This document shows positions 1-9,536 of a DNA stretch of 64,000 nt, in pieces (the first letter of the stretch is position 1; each line of letters opens with the position of its first letter). The stretch covers positions 2,294,001 to 2,358,000 of the forward strand of contig NZ_CP059060.1 of assembly GCF_014217875.1 (NCBI RefSeq). The letters are read 5' to 3'. The DNA comes from Synechococcus sp. LTW-R. Its GTDB lineage: Bacteria > Cyanobacteriota > Cyanobacteriia > PCC-6307 > Cyanobiaceae. Position numbers and translations under genes: made by a program. The notes beneath the pieces are model-generated. The model was not told the origin of the DNA, made no database searches, and saw nothing but the letters and a program-made list of their open reading frames with translations.

Positions 1-1428
1 GAGCTCGCCAAGGCCAAGGAGCTGGTGGAGCGCAGCTTTGGCCGCTACCTGGCCACCCTGGATCTCAGCGAGGACGAGGCCCGCATCAGCGAGCTTCGTG
101 AGCAGCTCGGCGACCTCAGCGACAACGTCGAGAACGTCGATTGGGAGGACTTCGAGGACTACGAGAAGCAGCGCGGTCGCCTGCGGGAGGAGCGCCGTCT
201 GCTGCGGATCCTGCAGCAGCAGGCTGAGGAAACCCTGGCCCATGAATTGACCCTGGCCCTCCGCTTTGCCAGCGAGGGAACCCTGGTCAGCCTTAAGGCC
301 CCGGTACTGCGCGGCCGAGTCACCCCCGCGGTGATCGTGGAGAAGCAGCAGGGTTCAGGTCAGTTCCCGCTGCTCTGTTGCCTCACCGACGAGAACGTCT
401 GGGTGCTCGTCCCCTGCAGTGCGGTGGTCAGCCTGCACGCCGAGCTCACCTGCCTGCAGGTCAAGGATGTCGCTGTGCCTGAGCTGCATCGGGCGGGGGA
501 GCTGCGCCATGGCGACCAGGCCAGCGGCGGTCTGGCTCTGGCCGTCGGGCACATGGCCCGGCGCCACGACATGGTCACGCCCCAGTACGACCTGGCCGGC
601 GAGGTGCAGGCCCAGGCGCATCTGGTGCGTGAGTTGGAGCTGGCCCTGGAGCTGCATCCCGCCCATGGCGCCGGCGATCGCAAAAAGCTGCGCAAGCAGC
701 GCTTCCGCATGGAGGAGTTGGAGGCGGAGATCGCGGAGCGGCAGCGCGTCCTGCATTTCCGCGCCAATCGCCATTGGGAGACCTTCCTGGCCCTGATCGA
801 CATCCTGCGCTTCTTCGGTTGCCTTGATGGCGACGAGGGTTTGGATCCAAGCGAGGTGGGCCGGACCGTGGCGGCCCTGCGCGGCGACAACGAGCTCTGG
901 TTGGGCTTGGCGCTGATGAGCGGCCACCTCGATGAACTCGAGCCCGCCGACCTGGCCGCCTTGCTCGAGGCGATCTCCACGGAGGTCAACCGCCCGGATC
1001 TCTGGAGTGGCTACCCGCCGCCGCCGGCTGCCGATGAAGCCATGCACGACCTGCGCGGGATTCGCCGTGAACTGCAGCGGCAACAGGAGGCCGGCAAGGT
1101 CGTGATGCCGGTCTGGTTTGAAGGGGAACTGATGGGCCTGGTCCATGCCTGGGCCAAGGGCGTGAGTTGGAGCGACCTGATCGCCAACACCTCCCTCGAT
1201 GAGGGTGATGTGGTGCGGATCATGCGCCGCACCGTGGACCTCCTGGCCCAGATTCCCTACTGCGAGGCCATCAGCGAACAGCTGCGCACCAATGCCCGGG
1301 CCGCCCTGAAAGCAATCAACCGCTTCCCGGTGCGCGAACCGATTGATGGGGGCATGGCCGATGGCGAAGGGGCGAACCCCGCCATCGCCCGCCAAGGCGA
1401 AGCAGCGGCGCTTAATTCCGCGGCCTGA
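1..1428 (+). CDS. Ski2/Mtr4-like DExH RNA helicase, C-terminal part (truncated by window edge)
   Basis: The frame is open from base 1, so only the last 475 or so codons of the gene are present; the ATP-binding helicase core must lie upstream of the window. What is visible is the charged, helical C-terminal region typical of cyanobacterial Ski2-like helicases: a linker rich in Glu/Arg (first 80 residues), a beta-rich insert, and a C-terminal DSHCT-type helical domain (motifs PVWFEGELMGLVHAW, GVSWSDLI, DEGDVVRIMRRTVDLL). That domain is known to stabilise the helicase core in Mtr4/Ski2 RNA remodellers that assist RNA decay or rRNA processing. Assignment rests on the C-terminal domain alone. The gene ends 17 bases inside a small minus-strand ORF. 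Confidence 0.85.
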   Translation, partial: ELAKAKELVERSFGRYLATLDLSEDEARISELREQLGDLSDNVENVDWEDFEDYEKQRGRLREERRLLRILQQQAEETLAHELTLALRFASEGTLVSLKAPVLRGRVTPAVIVEKQQGSGQFPLLCCLTDENVWVLVPCSAVVSLHAELTCLQVKDVAVPELHRAGELRHGDQASGGLALAVGHMARRHDMVTPQYDLAGEVQAQAHLVRELELALELHPAHGAGDRKKLRKQRFRMEELEAEIAERQRVLHFRANRHWETFLALIDILRFFGCLDGDEGLDPSEVGRTVAALRGDNELWLGLALMSGHLDELEPADLAALLEAISTEVNRPDLWSGYPPPPAADEAMHDLRGIRRELQRQQEAGKVVMPVWFEGELMGLVHAWAKGVSWSDLIANTSLDEGDVVRIMRRTVDLLAQIPYCEAISEQLRTNARAALKAINRFPVREPIDGGMADGEGANPAIARQGEAAALNSAA

Positions 1429-1525
1429 GCACCAGCCACACGATCAGAAGAAGCCCGGCGGTGCTGCCCACCGTGTACAGCCAGTCGGCGTAGGGCGTCC
1501 AGAACAGGGCGAAAGCTGCAGTCAT
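1412..1525 (-). CDS. small single-span membrane protein (37 aa)
   Basis: A 37-codon minus-strand ORF with an ATG start at 1525 fills the gap between the helicase and rlmH and overlaps the helicase stop by 17 bases. It encodes one hydrophobic segment (FALFWTPYADWLYTVG followed by TAGLLLIVWLVL) and a short basic tail RPRN. This looks like a genuine tiny membrane protein rather than noise because the whole ORF is one coherent transmembrane helix, but no known family is recognised. Its start lies only 25 bases from the divergent rlmH start, so any promoter must overlap rlmH control sequences. Confidence 0.45.
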   Translation of the reverse strand: MTAAFALFWTPYADWLYTVGSTAGLLLIVWLVLRPRN

Positions 1526-1549
1526 GGGCGTGGGTAGCGTGGCCGCGTG

Positions 1550-1984
1550 ATGAATCCGTCCCGCATCCGCATCCTGGCGGTGGGCAAGTTGCGCAAGAGC
1601 TGGGTGCTCGAGGGGGCGTCCACCTTCCTCAAACGGCTGCCGGGATTGCAGGTCCTGGAGCTCCGGGATGCCGGGATGGCCAAGGAGGCTGAGGCCATCC
1701 TGGCGGCCTTGAAGCCCGACGAGCGCTTGGTGATCCTCACTGAAGAGGGCCAAACGTTGGATTCGGTGGCGTTGGCCCAGCGCTTAGAGGGATCCGGCTC
1801 GGAGCGCCTGGCCTTTGTGATCGGCGGCGCCGAAGGCATTGACCCGGCCCTCAAAGCCCGCGCCAGTTGGCGCCTGAGCCTCTCGCCCATGACCTTCCCG
1901 CACGAACTCGCCCGGTTACTCCTGCTGGAGCAGCTCTACCGGGCGATGACGATTCAGCAGGGCGGGCCGTATCACAAGCCCTAG
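1550..1984 (+). CDS. rlmH: 23S rRNA pseudouridine-1915 N3-methyltransferase
   Basis: RlmH is a homodimeric SPOUT-class methyltransferase that methylates pseudouridine 1915 in helix 69 of 23S rRNA using SAM. The 144-residue protein has the family length and hallmarks: N-terminal [11 protein letters not shown] strand, central [10 protein letters not shown], the SAM-knot segment [10 protein letters not shown] near residue 96, and the C-terminal [24 protein letters not shown] with final YHKP. A GTG codon directly precedes the ATG (1547), so the start could be three bases earlier. It is followed after ten bases by convergent purB. Confidence 0.96.
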   Translation: MNPSRIRILAVGKLRKSWVLEGASTFLKRLPGLQVLELRDAGMAKEAEAILAALKPDERLVILTEEGQTLDSVALAQRLEGSGSERLAFVIGGAEGIDPALKARASWRLSLSPMTFPHELARLLLLEQLYRAMTIQQGGPYHKP

Positions 1985-1994
1985 GGGAGGCGGA

Positions 1995-3290
1995 TCAGAT
2001 CCCGAGGCGCTTCCAGATCACATCCAGGTTGGCCTGGTGCAGATCGGTGGAGAAGCAGTCCGCCAGTTGTTCGGCATTGAGGCGCGAGGTCACCTCGGCG
2101 TCCGCCTCCAGGTTGGCCCGGAAGTTACCGCCGTCGGTGTTCCAGGCGGTGTGGGCGTTGCGCTGCACGATCCGGTAGGCGTCTTCGCGGCTGATGCCGG
2201 CTTCCACCAGGGCCAGCAGTACACGCTGGCTGAAGACCACCCCGCCGTAGACGTTCATGTTGCGGGCCATGTTGCCGGGGTAGACCCCGAGGCCCTTCAC
2301 GACCGAAGTCATCTCACGCAGCATGAAGTGCAGGGTGACCGAGCAGTCGGGCAGCATCATCCGCTCGACGGAGCTGTGGCTGATGTCCCGCTCGTGCCAG
2401 AGGGCACAGTTCTCGAGGGCCGCCACGACGTAGCTGCGCAGCACACGGGCGAGACCGCTGATCCGCTCGCTGCGAATCGGGTTGCGCTTGTGGGGCATGG
2501 CGGAGCTGCCCTTCTGCCCCTTGGCGAAGTTCTCCTCGACCTCGAGGACATCGGTGCGCTGCAGGTTGCGGATCTCCGTGGAGAAGCGCTCCAGGGCGGC
2601 GCCCACCAGGGCGAGGGTCTGGATGTATTCCGCGTGGCGATCGCGAGAGATCACCTGAGTGCTGGCGGTGTCGGGCACCAGGCCGAGCTTGGCGCAGGCG
2701 ATCTCCTCCACCCGGGGGTCGGTGTTGGCGTAGGTGCCCATGGCACCGGAGATTTGGCCGACGCTGACCGCGGTTTCCAGGTGCTCCAGGCGCTCCTGGT
2801 TGCGCACCACTTCGGCCAACCAGCCCGCGACCTTGAAGCCAAAGGTGATCGGTTCACCATGGATGGCGTGGGAGCGGCCGATCATCACCGTGGCCTTGTG
2901 CTCCCGAGCCAGCAACCGCAGGGCGTCGGCCAACAGATCGAGTTCCTGGCGCAGCAGCTTGACCGAGGCCTTCATCTGTAGGGCCACACCGGTGTCGAGG
3001 ACATCGGAGCTGGTCATCCCCACGTGGATGTGGCGACCGGCGTCACCCACGTGTTCGTTGACGTTGGTGAGGAAGGCGATCACGTCATGGCGTACCTCGG
3101 CCTCGATCTCGAGGATCCGCTCGACGCTGAAGCTGGCTTTCTCTTTAATCGTGGCGACGGCCTCTGCCGGGACGCGGCCCAGTTCGCAGTTGGCTTCGGT
3201 GGCGGCAATTTCCACGTCCAGCCAGCTTTGGAATTTCGCCTGCTCGCTCCAGATGGCGCCCATCTCGGGCAGGGTGTAACGCTCGATCAA
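1995..3290 (-). CDS. purB: adenylosuccinate lyase
   Basis: PurB catalyses two beta-eliminations in purine synthesis: SAICAR to AICAR plus fumarate, and adenylosuccinate to AMP plus fumarate. The 431-residue protein matches the short bacterial PurB type. Visible motifs are the N-terminal MIERYTLPEMGAIWS, the substrate-binding TSSDVLDTG near residue 94, the catalytic-His region GRSHAIHGEPITFG near 140, and the fumarase/aspartase superfamily signature GSSAMPHKRNP near residue 262. It is a single gene on the minus strand, convergent with rlmH. No oddities are seen. Confidence 0.97.
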   Translation of the reverse strand: MIERYTLPEMGAIWSEQAKFQSWLDVEIAATEANCELGRVPAEAVATIKEKASFSVERILEIEAEVRHDVIAFLTNVNEHVGDAGRHIHVGMTSSDVLDTGVALQMKASVKLLRQELDLLADALRLLAREHKATVMIGRSHAIHGEPITFGFKVAGWLAEVVRNQERLEHLETAVSVGQISGAMGTYANTDPRVEEIACAKLGLVPDTASTQVISRDRHAEYIQTLALVGAALERFSTEIRNLQRTDVLEVEENFAKGQKGSSAMPHKRNPIRSERISGLARVLRSYVVAALENCALWHERDISHSSVERMMLPDCSVTLHFMLREMTSVVKGLGVYPGNMARNMNVYGGVVFSQRVLLALVEAGISREDAYRIVQRNAHTAWNTDGGNFRANLEADAEVTSRLNAEQLADCFSTDLHQANLDVIWKRLGI

Positions 3291-3342
3291 GGCCGCGCCT
3301 GGCTCACATCAAGACCAATGTATGGAATGGCCTTTCGGGGCC

Positions 3343-3579
3343 CTAGGCGACGCTGGTTAGCTTGTGGTGCTCGACCTCCCACTGCACGAGGGGCCCCCAG
3401 GCCTGTTGCTGGACCCAGCAGCGCCCTCCGCGGCAGCGCAGCAGCTGGAACGGAGGCAGATCGGAGGGCTGATTGCGCACTTTCACAAAGCTGCCCGGTT
3501 GCAGCAGCTCGACCACCTTCGGCTGATGGGAGTTGGGTGTACGGGCCACGGCGGTCCCCCGCGTTTGAGACATCCTCAC
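3343..3579 (-). CDS. conserved hypothetical small protein (78 aa)
   Basis: This 78-residue basic, soluble protein has no recognised catalytic motif. A central stretch (VVELLQPGSFVKVR) and a C-terminal part rich in Cys, Trp and Gln (LLRCRGGRCWVQQQAWG) suggest a small SH3-like beta-barrel fold, but that is inference. It lies between purB and tlyA in its own minus-strand unit. The start could be the second Met two codons downstream (3573). I think it is a real cyanobacterial gene because the alternative frames here have no coherent protein, but its function is unknown. Confidence 0.6.
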   Translation of the reverse strand: MRMSQTRGTAVARTPNSHQPKVVELLQPGSFVKVRNQPSDLPPFQLLRCRGGRCWVQQQAWGPLVQWEVEHHKLTSVA

Positions 3580-3688
3580 GAGTGTTCCCAGGGAACCTTG
3601 ATCAGCACCGGTTTTTATTCGGTTTCGCTTTGAGCTTTGTGATCAAACGGGCGTGCGGCACGATGCAGAGGTGCTGGGCCGCTGCCCG

Positions 3689-4522
3689 ATGGGTCGAAAG
3701 CGACGCTTGGATTTGCAGTTGGTGGAGTTGGGGCTGGTGGCCTCCCGCCAGCAGGCGCAGCAGCTGATCCGCGCCGGCAAGGTCCGCAGTGGTGATCGAA
3801 TCCTCGATAAGCCTGGTCTGGAGGTCCTGCCGGAGTTAGAGCTCCAGGTGGAGCAGCCCCAGCGCTTTGTCTCCCGGGGCGGTGAAAAGTTGTTGGCGGC
3901 CGTGGAGGCCTTCCCATTGGCCCTCGATCAGCGGGTCTGCCTCGATGGCGGGATCTCAACGGGTGGATTCACCGATTGCTTGCTCCAGCACGGGGCGGCC
4001 CGGGTCTACGGCGTGGACGTGGGCTACGGCCAAACCGCCTGGAGCCTGCGCACCGATGAGCGCTTGGTGCTGAAGGAGCGCACGAACCTGCGCCACCTCC
4101 AACCGGAGGACCTTTATGGGGAGGGGGATGTCTGGCCTGATCTGGCCGTGGCGGACGTGTCCTTTATCCGATTGGCCCTGGTGCTTCCAGCCTTGGGTCG
4201 CTTGCTGCAGAGCGAGCGCCGCGAAGCGGTCCTCTTGGTGAAGCCCCAATTTGAGGTGGGGAAAGAGCGTGTCGGCAAAGGCGGTGTGGTGCGGGACCCC
4301 CTGGCCCACGCCGATGCCATTGCTGGGGTGATCGAGGCCGCCGAAGCCGAGGGTTGGCGCGGCTGTGGGGTGGTCGCCTCACCCATCACCGGGCCCGCCG
4401 GGAATCATGAGTACCTGCTCTGGCTGCGGGCCGGAGCCTGGGAGGCGCAAGAGAAAACCTCCGAAGCGACGCCCGACGGGGAGGGCATTCGGAGGTTGGT
4501 TGAGCTGACGTTGGCGAGCTAG
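3689..4522 (+). CDS. tlyA: TlyA-family rRNA 2'-O-methyltransferase (hemolysin A family)
   Basis: TlyA proteins are SAM-dependent 2'-O-ribose methyltransferases; the characterised mycobacterial member modifies 16S and 23S rRNA cytidines, and the name hemolysin is historical. The 277-residue protein starts with an S4-like RNA-binding domain (RLDLQLVELGLVASRQQAQQ through about residue 60), followed by FVSRGGEKL and an FtsJ-type Rossmann domain with the SAM loop CLDGGISTGGFTDCLL near residue 90, VYGVDVGYGQ, and the catalytic segment LLVKPQFEVG. The ATG at 3689 was chosen because it begins the S4 domain; an upstream in-frame codon would add 12 unlikely residues. Gly replaces the more usual Ala in DGGISTGG. 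Confidence 0.92.
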   Translation: MGRKRRLDLQLVELGLVASRQQAQQLIRAGKVRSGDRILDKPGLEVLPELELQVEQPQRFVSRGGEKLLAAVEAFPLALDQRVCLDGGISTGGFTDCLLQHGAARVYGVDVGYGQTAWSLRTDERLVLKERTNLRHLQPEDLYGEGDVWPDLAVADVSFIRLALVLPALGRLLQSERREAVLLVKPQFEVGKERVGKGGVVRDPLAHADAIAGVIEAAEAEGWRGCGVVASPITGPAGNHEYLLWLRAGAWEAQEKTSEATPDGEGIRRLVELTLAS

Positions 4523-4523
4523 C

Positions 4524-4937
<414 letters not shown>

Positions 4938-4964
4938 TTACGGCGCAGCTCCCAGGCGGTTGAT

Positions 4965-4978
4965 GTGACCGTTGCTAC
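4965..4978 (-). promoter_or_regulatory. possible NtcA-binding site upstream of glnB
   Basis: On the minus strand this reads GTA-N8-CAC, one base off the NtcA consensus GTA-N8-TAC. It lies 103 bases upstream of glnB, and a TAATGG hexamer sits about 24 bases further downstream toward the gene, roughly where an NtcA-dependent -10 box would be. glnB is a classic NtcA target in cyanobacteria, so the placement is sensible, but the half-site mismatch and imperfect -10 keep this tentative. Confidence 0.3.
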
Positions 4979-5033
4979 AGCCGTGGTCGAAGGGCTGCGA
5001 TGCGTAGCATCCAAAATCAGGACGAGCGCTTGG

Positions 5034-5438
5034 ATGACTGCGACCGCAACAACCCGTACCCCCCTCTACGGCGAGCGCGCCATTGCTGAGGCAGAGTTGA
5101 TCTGCTTCGACAACCCCCGGCCGGAGCGGCCCTACGAGGTCTCCATCACCCTGCCGGAATTCACCTGCAAGTGCCCGTTCTCGGGGTACCCCGATTTCGC
5201 GACCCTCCGCCTGATCTATCAACCCGGTCCGCGGGTGATGGAGCTCAAGGCGATCAAGCTCTACGTGAACAGCTACCGCGACCAGTCGATCTCCCATGAG
5301 GAGGTCACCAACCGCATCCTGGATGACTTCGTGGCGGCCTGCGCTCCGGTCTGGATGCAGTTGGAGGCCGATTTCAACCCCCGCGGCAATGTCCACACGG
5401 TGATCCGGGCCAGCCACGGCACCCGTCAGCCCTGCTGA
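5034..5438 (+). CDS. queF: NADPH-dependent 7-cyano-7-deazaguanine reductase
   Basis: QueF reduces the nitrile preQ0 to the amine preQ1 in queuosine tRNA-modification synthesis. The 134-residue protein is the unimodular YkvM-type QueF. Motifs: the nucleophilic Cys in [10 protein letters not shown] near residue 47, and the QueF signature [20 protein letters not shown] near residue 70 with the substrate-binding Glu. The ATG at 5034 gives an N-terminus of family length; an upstream in-frame start would add 23 residues of unrelated sequence. Its 3' end overlaps the 3' end of ccs1 by 13 bases in convergent orientation. Confidence 0.96.
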   Translation: MTATATTRTPLYGERAIAEAELICFDNPRPERPYEVSITLPEFTCKCPFSGYPDFATLRLIYQPGPRVMELKAIKLYVNSYRDQSISHEEVTNRILDDFVAACAPVWMQLEADFNPRGNVHTVIRASHGTRQPC

Positions 5439-6706
5439 ACCTCAGCGATCAGCAGCGGCAGTTCGTTGGCGAGGGCGGTCAGGTTGCGGTTGCAGAGGCC
5501 GGCCACGTGCAGCTTCTGGTTGCCGGCTTCGGCGATCGCCCAGATCTGACGCGTTGCGATCAGGCTCAGGGCGCCGCCGGCCAGGGCGATGGCAAATCCG
5601 CCGTAGACCAGGGGAACACCCGGGTCCCGTTTGAGCAGGATGCCACTGGCCGGGATGACCCCCGCGATCCGGAGCGGGATCCCTTCGACCTCAACGGCTT
5701 CCCCGCCGGGGATGAGGTTGGCCAGGATCTCGGCCTCGGCCGAATAGGCCGTCACTGGACCCTGCTCACTGGAGAGGGCCAGCAGCACCGGGTTACTGCC
5801 ATCGGGTCGCGTCGGCAAGACGATCCCCCAGACCTGTTCCCCGAGTTGGGGGAAGCTCTGGAGCGGGAGCTCAAGGATCGGGCTTTTGCCGAGTTGCACC
5901 TGCAGGGCGGAGAGGGCCCAATCCGCCTGGTAAAGGGTCATGCCGCGGTAACGCAGCGGATGGTTGACGCTGATCTCGGCGTTGGAGGCCTCCTGGCCCT
6001 GGCCGGGGGTCAATTTGAGGAGGGAGCTGAATTGCTCCGGCCGTCCCGCCGGGTCCCGCTCCACGCCAAAGCGCTCCAGGCTGACGCTGACCTGGGTTTC
6101 ACCGCGGCTGTTCAGCAGCTCCAGTTCATTCCCGGGGGCGAGAAAGCGTTCCATCCGCTGGCCGCCTAGGGAGCCCCAGGCGGCACCGACCATCAGCACG
6201 ACCAGTCCAGCGTGGACAAGGAGGGGGCCGACTCGTCCCAGTACACCCTTGCGGGCGGCCAGGCGGTCCCCGTGGGGTTGCAGTTCCCAGCCCTGGGATT
6301 GGAGCAGTCCCTCAAGCCGCGACAGGCTGGCGTTGGGGTCGCTGACGCTGATGGTCTCGGCCAGGGTCAGCTTGCTCAGCTGTCTGGGCGTTTGGTAGTC
6401 GATCCAGCGCAGGGCGGCCTGCAGCGCCGGCCACTGGCGGCGCCAGCTGCACAGGATCAGGGCGAGGCCCAGCCAGGCCAGCAGAGCCAGGAACCAGCTG
6501 CTCGAATAGACGTGATCGAGCTGGAGCGACAGGATCGCGTCGCCATCGAAGAGGCCCAGCCAGGGCTCCGCGTCGTAGACCCGGCGGTAGAGCGCGGCGG
6601 CTTCCTTCTGGGGCACAAAGGTGCCCAGTCCGCTGGCCGCGGCGATCAGGATCAAGAGGCCGATGGCCACCCGCAGGTCGGAGATCCAGGCGATCAGTCG
6701 CTTCAT
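5426..6706 (-). CDS. ccs1: cytochrome c biogenesis protein Ccs1/ResB
   Basis: Ccs1 (ResB) works with CcsA in system II to deliver haem and attach it to apocytochromes on the lumenal side of the thylakoid membrane. The 426-residue protein has the family architecture: an N-terminal pair of transmembrane segments (around residues 12-30 and 70-88), a third near 160-178 ([21 protein letters not shown]), a large lumenal domain, and a last transmembrane helix near 370-385. FVPQKEA near residue 30 and the VHAG histidine are typical. It is followed upstream by ccdA on the same strand, which supplies reductant to the same pathway, so the two probably form an operon (47-base gap). Confidence 0.93.
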   Translation of the reverse strand: MKRLIAWISDLRVAIGLLILIAAASGLGTFVPQKEAAALYRRVYDAEPWLGLFDGDAILSLQLDHVYSSSWFLALLAWLGLALILCSWRRQWPALQAALRWIDYQTPRQLSKLTLAETISVSDPNASLSRLEGLLQSQGWELQPHGDRLAARKGVLGRVGPLLVHAGLVVLMVGAAWGSLGGQRMERFLAPGNELELLNSRGETQVSVSLERFGVERDPAGRPEQFSSLLKLTPGQGQEASNAEISVNHPLRYRGMTLYQADWALSALQVQLGKSPILELPLQSFPQLGEQVWGIVLPTRPDGSNPVLLALSSEQGPVTAYSAEAEILANLIPGGEAVEVEGIPLRIAGVIPASGILLKRDPGVPLVYGGFAIALAGGALSLIATRQIWAIAEAGNQKLHVAGLCNRNLTALANELPLLIAEVQQG

Positions 6707-6752
6707 CAGGGGGTAGAAGAGCCGGAGGGAGGGTGTTGGCGGAACAGGAGGT

Positions 6753-7466
6753 TCAGGTCCAGCGGGCCAAGAGGGTCAGGCAGCCGGTCACGAGCAGAAC
6801 GACCCCGCTGATGGGCGGGACCCATTGGCCAACGGAGCGCAGAGCGAGCAGTCGGGGTGCCCAGGCTGCGGCGGTGCCGGCCAGCAGCAGCGGCATGACC
6901 TGGCCCGCCGCGAAGGCCGTGAGCAAGACGGCCCCGGTCAGGGGGGTGCCCGATTGGGCGATCCAGGCCAGCAAAACCGCCAGGACAGGAGTGGTGCAGG
7001 GGGACGCGGCCAGGCCGAAGGCGAGCCCCGCGGCGATCGGGGCGAGGGCCGGCGGGACCCGCTGACGCCATTGCTCTGGGTCGGGGCCCGCCGGAAGCTG
7101 CAGCGGCACCAGGCCGAGCAGATTCAGGCCCATCAGGACCGCGAGGAGGGCCACCAGGGTTGGAACCACGCCGGGGACCTGGCCATAGATCCGGCCCAAG
7201 GCGCCACTGCCGAGGCCGAGGAGGACCAGGGAGCCGACGATGCCGCTGCAGAAGCTCAGGCTGCGGGCCCAGGGACGCTGAGCTCCTCCGTCAAAGCCAG
7301 CCAGGTAGGCCAGCGTCACCGGCAGCAAGGACAGCGAGCAGGGACCCAGGCTCGTGATCAGACCGCCAGCAAAGACCAAACCGATGGTGAGCGGCCCCGG
7401 ATGGGCCAGGGAATCGCTTAGCAGCTGCTCACCACTGCGGGCCCATTCCGCCAAGGCCAGCATCAA
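6753..7466 (-). CDS. ccdA: cytochrome c biogenesis thiol transporter CcdA
   Basis: CcdA (DsbD membrane-domain family) passes electrons from stromal thioredoxin across the thylakoid membrane to keep apocytochrome c haem-binding cysteines reduced. The 237-residue, six-helix protein contains the two membrane-embedded Cys motifs: [11 protein letters not shown] near residue 42 and [11 protein letters not shown] near residue 155. A second Met directly follows the first, so the start could be 7463. It precedes ccs1 and follows ftsW (20 bases away) on the same strand, so a ftsW-ccdA-ccs1 transcript is plausible. Confidence 0.95.
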   Translation of the reverse strand: MMLALAEWARSGEQLLSDSLAHPGPLTIGLVFAGGLITSLGPCSLSLLPVTLAYLAGFDGGAQRPWARSLSFCSGIVGSLVLLGLGSGALGRIYGQVPGVVPTLVALLAVLMGLNLLGLVPLQLPAGPDPEQWRQRVPPALAPIAAGLAFGLAASPCTTPVLAVLLAWIAQSGTPLTGAVLLTAFAAGQVMPLLLAGTAAAWAPRLLALRSVGQWVPPISGVVLLVTGCLTLLARWT

Positions 7467-7486
7467 GAGGTCCGCCGCGCAAGGGG

Positions 7487-8689
7487 TCAGCCTATCGGCA
7501 TGCTTCGCCGCTTGGCTTGCAGGCGGCGGTTGCGATGGGGCTTGCTGGGCTCTAGTCCCGCTCCTTCCAGGGAGCAGCGCAGCAGCAGACCGGCGGTGAG
7601 CAGGCTGGAGAGCAGGGAGTTACCGCCATAGCTGATCATCGGCAGCGGTAGGCCAGTGGTGGGCATCGCACCACTGGCCACGGCGATGTTCAGAATCGAC
7701 TGCCCCACCAGCAAAGTGGTGCAACCGATGGCCACCAGCCGCTGTTGGTTGCTCCTGCAACTCAGGGCAATGCGCAGGCCAACGAAGCCAAACAGCAGCA
7801 GGAAGACGAGCAGGAGCAGGGAGCCGACATACCCGAACTCCTCCGCAAAAACCGCGAAAATGAAGTCGGTGGTCTGGATGGGCAGGTACTGGAGCTTCTG
7901 GGTGGAGAGGCCATAGCCCTCGCCCCAGAGCCCACCCGATCCGATCGCGAGCAGGCTTTGCACCAGCTGATAGCCATCACCCTGGGCGTCCTTCCATGGG
8001 TTCAGGAAGGACGTGACACGAATGCGCTGGTATTCGTTGATCGAGATACTGCCGATGGCTACAGCCAGACCGGCCCCGGCGGTGCCCAACATCCCCCAGA
8101 GCGGCAAGCCTGCGCCCAGGGCCATCAGCCAGAGCAAAATCCCGCAAAGGGAGGCCGTGCTCAGGTTGGGCTGTTTCAGGATCAGGCCCAAGGTCACCGC
8201 AAAGACCCCAAGCCAGAGCAACTTTTGATCGGTGGCGATTCGATTCCAGTGGGAGAACAGGACGGCCCCCTGGAGGACGAGAAACGGTTTGATCAGTTCG
8301 GTCGGTTGGATCTGAATCGGCCCGAGGACCAACCAGCGGCTGGCGCCATTCACCGTGCTGCCGATCACCAGGGTGAGGGCCACCAGCACGCTGCCCATGA
8401 GCAGCACCGGTCCCGCCATCCGTAGCCAGCGTCTCAGGTTGATGCTGATGCCTGCATAGAGCAGGCCCCAGCTCGCCACCATCCAGATGGCCTGCCGTTT
8501 CAAGTAGTAGCTGGCGTCCCCCATCTCCCGGGCGGCCACCCACCAACTGGCTGAGCCCAGGACAGCGAGGCCCAGGAGACACCAGATCGCGATCATCCCC
8601 AGCAGCAACCGTGCTTCTGCCGGCCAGTGCTCAAACGGCACGGGGAGCAACGGTCGCTTTGCGGCCAAGGACCTGTGGAAATCAGACAC
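7487..8689 (-). CDS. ftsW: FtsW/RodA-family septal peptidoglycan glycosyltransferase
   Basis: SEDS-family FtsW polymerises lipid II at the division septum together with a class B penicillin-binding protein. The 400-residue protein has about ten transmembrane helices and the SEDS motifs: NGASRWLVLGPIQIQPTEL near residue 115-133, KQPNLSTA near 172 (usually KQPDLGTA), the conserved FAVFAEEFGYVG near 280-290, and PTTGLPLPMISYGGNSLL near 345-362. The ISYGGNS form is nearer FtsW than RodA. It is the first gene of a likely ftsW-ccdA-ccs1 run and sits downstream of the apcC terminator. Confidence 0.94.
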   Translation of the reverse strand: MSDFHRSLAAKRPLLPVPFEHWPAEARLLLGMIAIWCLLGLAVLGSASWWVAAREMGDASYYLKRQAIWMVASWGLLYAGISINLRRWLRMAGPVLLMGSVLVALTLVIGSTVNGASRWLVLGPIQIQPTELIKPFLVLQGAVLFSHWNRIATDQKLLWLGVFAVTLGLILKQPNLSTASLCGILLWLMALGAGLPLWGMLGTAGAGLAVAIGSISINEYQRIRVTSFLNPWKDAQGDGYQLVQSLLAIGSGGLWGEGYGLSTQKLQYLPIQTTDFIFAVFAEEFGYVGSLLLLVFLLLFGFVGLRIALSCRSNQQRLVAIGCTTLLVGQSILNIAVASGAMPTTGLPLPMISYGGNSLLSSLLTAGLLLRCSLEGAGLEPSKPHRNRRLQAKRRSMPIG

Positions 8690-8722
8690 TGACTATCCCG
8701 TACTTCCAGTTTGCTTGCCAAT

Positions 8723-8747
8723 AAAAAAGCCCGGCTATGCCGGGCTT
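8723..8747 (-). terminator. intrinsic terminator of apcABC
   Basis: On the minus strand, an 8-bp GC-rich stem (AGCCCGGC / GCCGGGCT, loop ATA) is followed by a run of six T. It lies 25 bases downstream of apcC and insulates ftsW from phycobilisome transcription. Confidence 0.85.
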
Positions 8748-8771
8748 GTGGGAAGAATTGTCCTGAAGGAA

Positions 8772-8972
8772 TCAGTTACCCAGGTTCACCTGACGGCGAC
8801 CAGCAACGAGTTCAACTTTCAGGATTTTTCCCCCTTGCTTCATGATCCGCTGCTGCTCAGCGAACCAGCTTTCGTAGGGCACCCACTTGGTGAAGAAGGT
8901 GTTCTGCAGCTCGCGCTGAGTACGAGTCTTCTCGGGAGAAGGGATGCAGGCGGTGATTTTGAAGAGGCGCAT
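8772..8972 (-). CDS. apcC: allophycocyanin-associated small core linker (Lc 7.8)
   Basis: ApcC caps the allophycocyanin trimers at the ends of phycobilisome core cylinders. The 66-residue protein is exactly family length and is a CpcD-type linker domain: MRLFKITACIPSPEKTRTQRELQNTFFTKW, with the C-terminal GGKILKVELV strand. It is the last gene of apcA-apcB-apcC, 32 bases after apcB, and is followed by a strong terminator. Confidence 0.97.
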   Translation of the reverse strand: MRLFKITACIPSPEKTRTQRELQNTFFTKWVPYESWFAEQQRIMKQGGKILKVELVAGRRQVNLGN

Positions 8973-9004
8973 GGCTTGATCCTCAGGTGTGCCAGAGGCA
9001 GGGA

Positions 9005-9493
9005 TCAGTTACCCAGGCCGGAGCTGATGTAGTCGAAGTACACGCCCATTTCACGACCAGCGTCGGGGCCCACCAGGGAGGCGGTGGCTTCCTTCATGGC
9101 CTGGATGGACTGGACGGTTGCACCGATGGGCACACCCAGGGAGTTGTAGGTCTCCTTGAGGCCGTTCAGAACACGCTCGTCGAGGATCGAGGTGTCACCA
9201 GCCAGCATGGCGTAGGTGGCGTAGCGCAGGTAGTAGTCCAGGTCGCGGATGCAGGCTGCATAGCGACGGGTGGTGTACATGTTGCCGCCGGGACGGGTGA
9301 TGTCGGAATAAAGCAGTGCTTTAGCGACGGCGTCCTTGATGATGGCGGAGGCGTTGGCGCTGATGGTGGCAGCGGCACGAACGCGCAGTTCGCCGCTGGC
9401 GAAGTACTGCTCCAGACGGCCCATGGAGGTGCTGTCCAGATACATGCCCTGAACGTCAGCCTGGTTGATGACGTTGGTGATTGCGTCTTGCAT
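9005..9493 (-). CDS. apcB: allophycocyanin beta subunit
   Basis: ApcB forms the alpha-beta monomer of allophycocyanin in the phycobilisome core that passes excitation to photosystem II. The 162-residue globin-like protein carries the phycocyanobilin attachment Cys81 in [16 protein letters not shown] and Asn71 (GGNMYTT), the residue that is N-methylated in beta phycobiliproteins. It lies between apcA (43-base gap) and apcC, as in most cyanobacteria. Confidence 0.98.
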   Translation of the reverse strand: MQDAITNVINQADVQGMYLDSTSMGRLEQYFASGELRVRAAATISANASAIIKDAVAKALLYSDITRPGGNMYTTRRYAACIRDLDYYLRYATYAMLAGDTSILDERVLNGLKETYNSLGVPIGATVQSIQAMKEATASLVGPDAGREMGVYFDYISSGLGN

Positions 9494-9536
9494 GGAATCT
9501 TGTCTGAGGGGCGGTTATGTCAGGGAGAGAGCAGCC

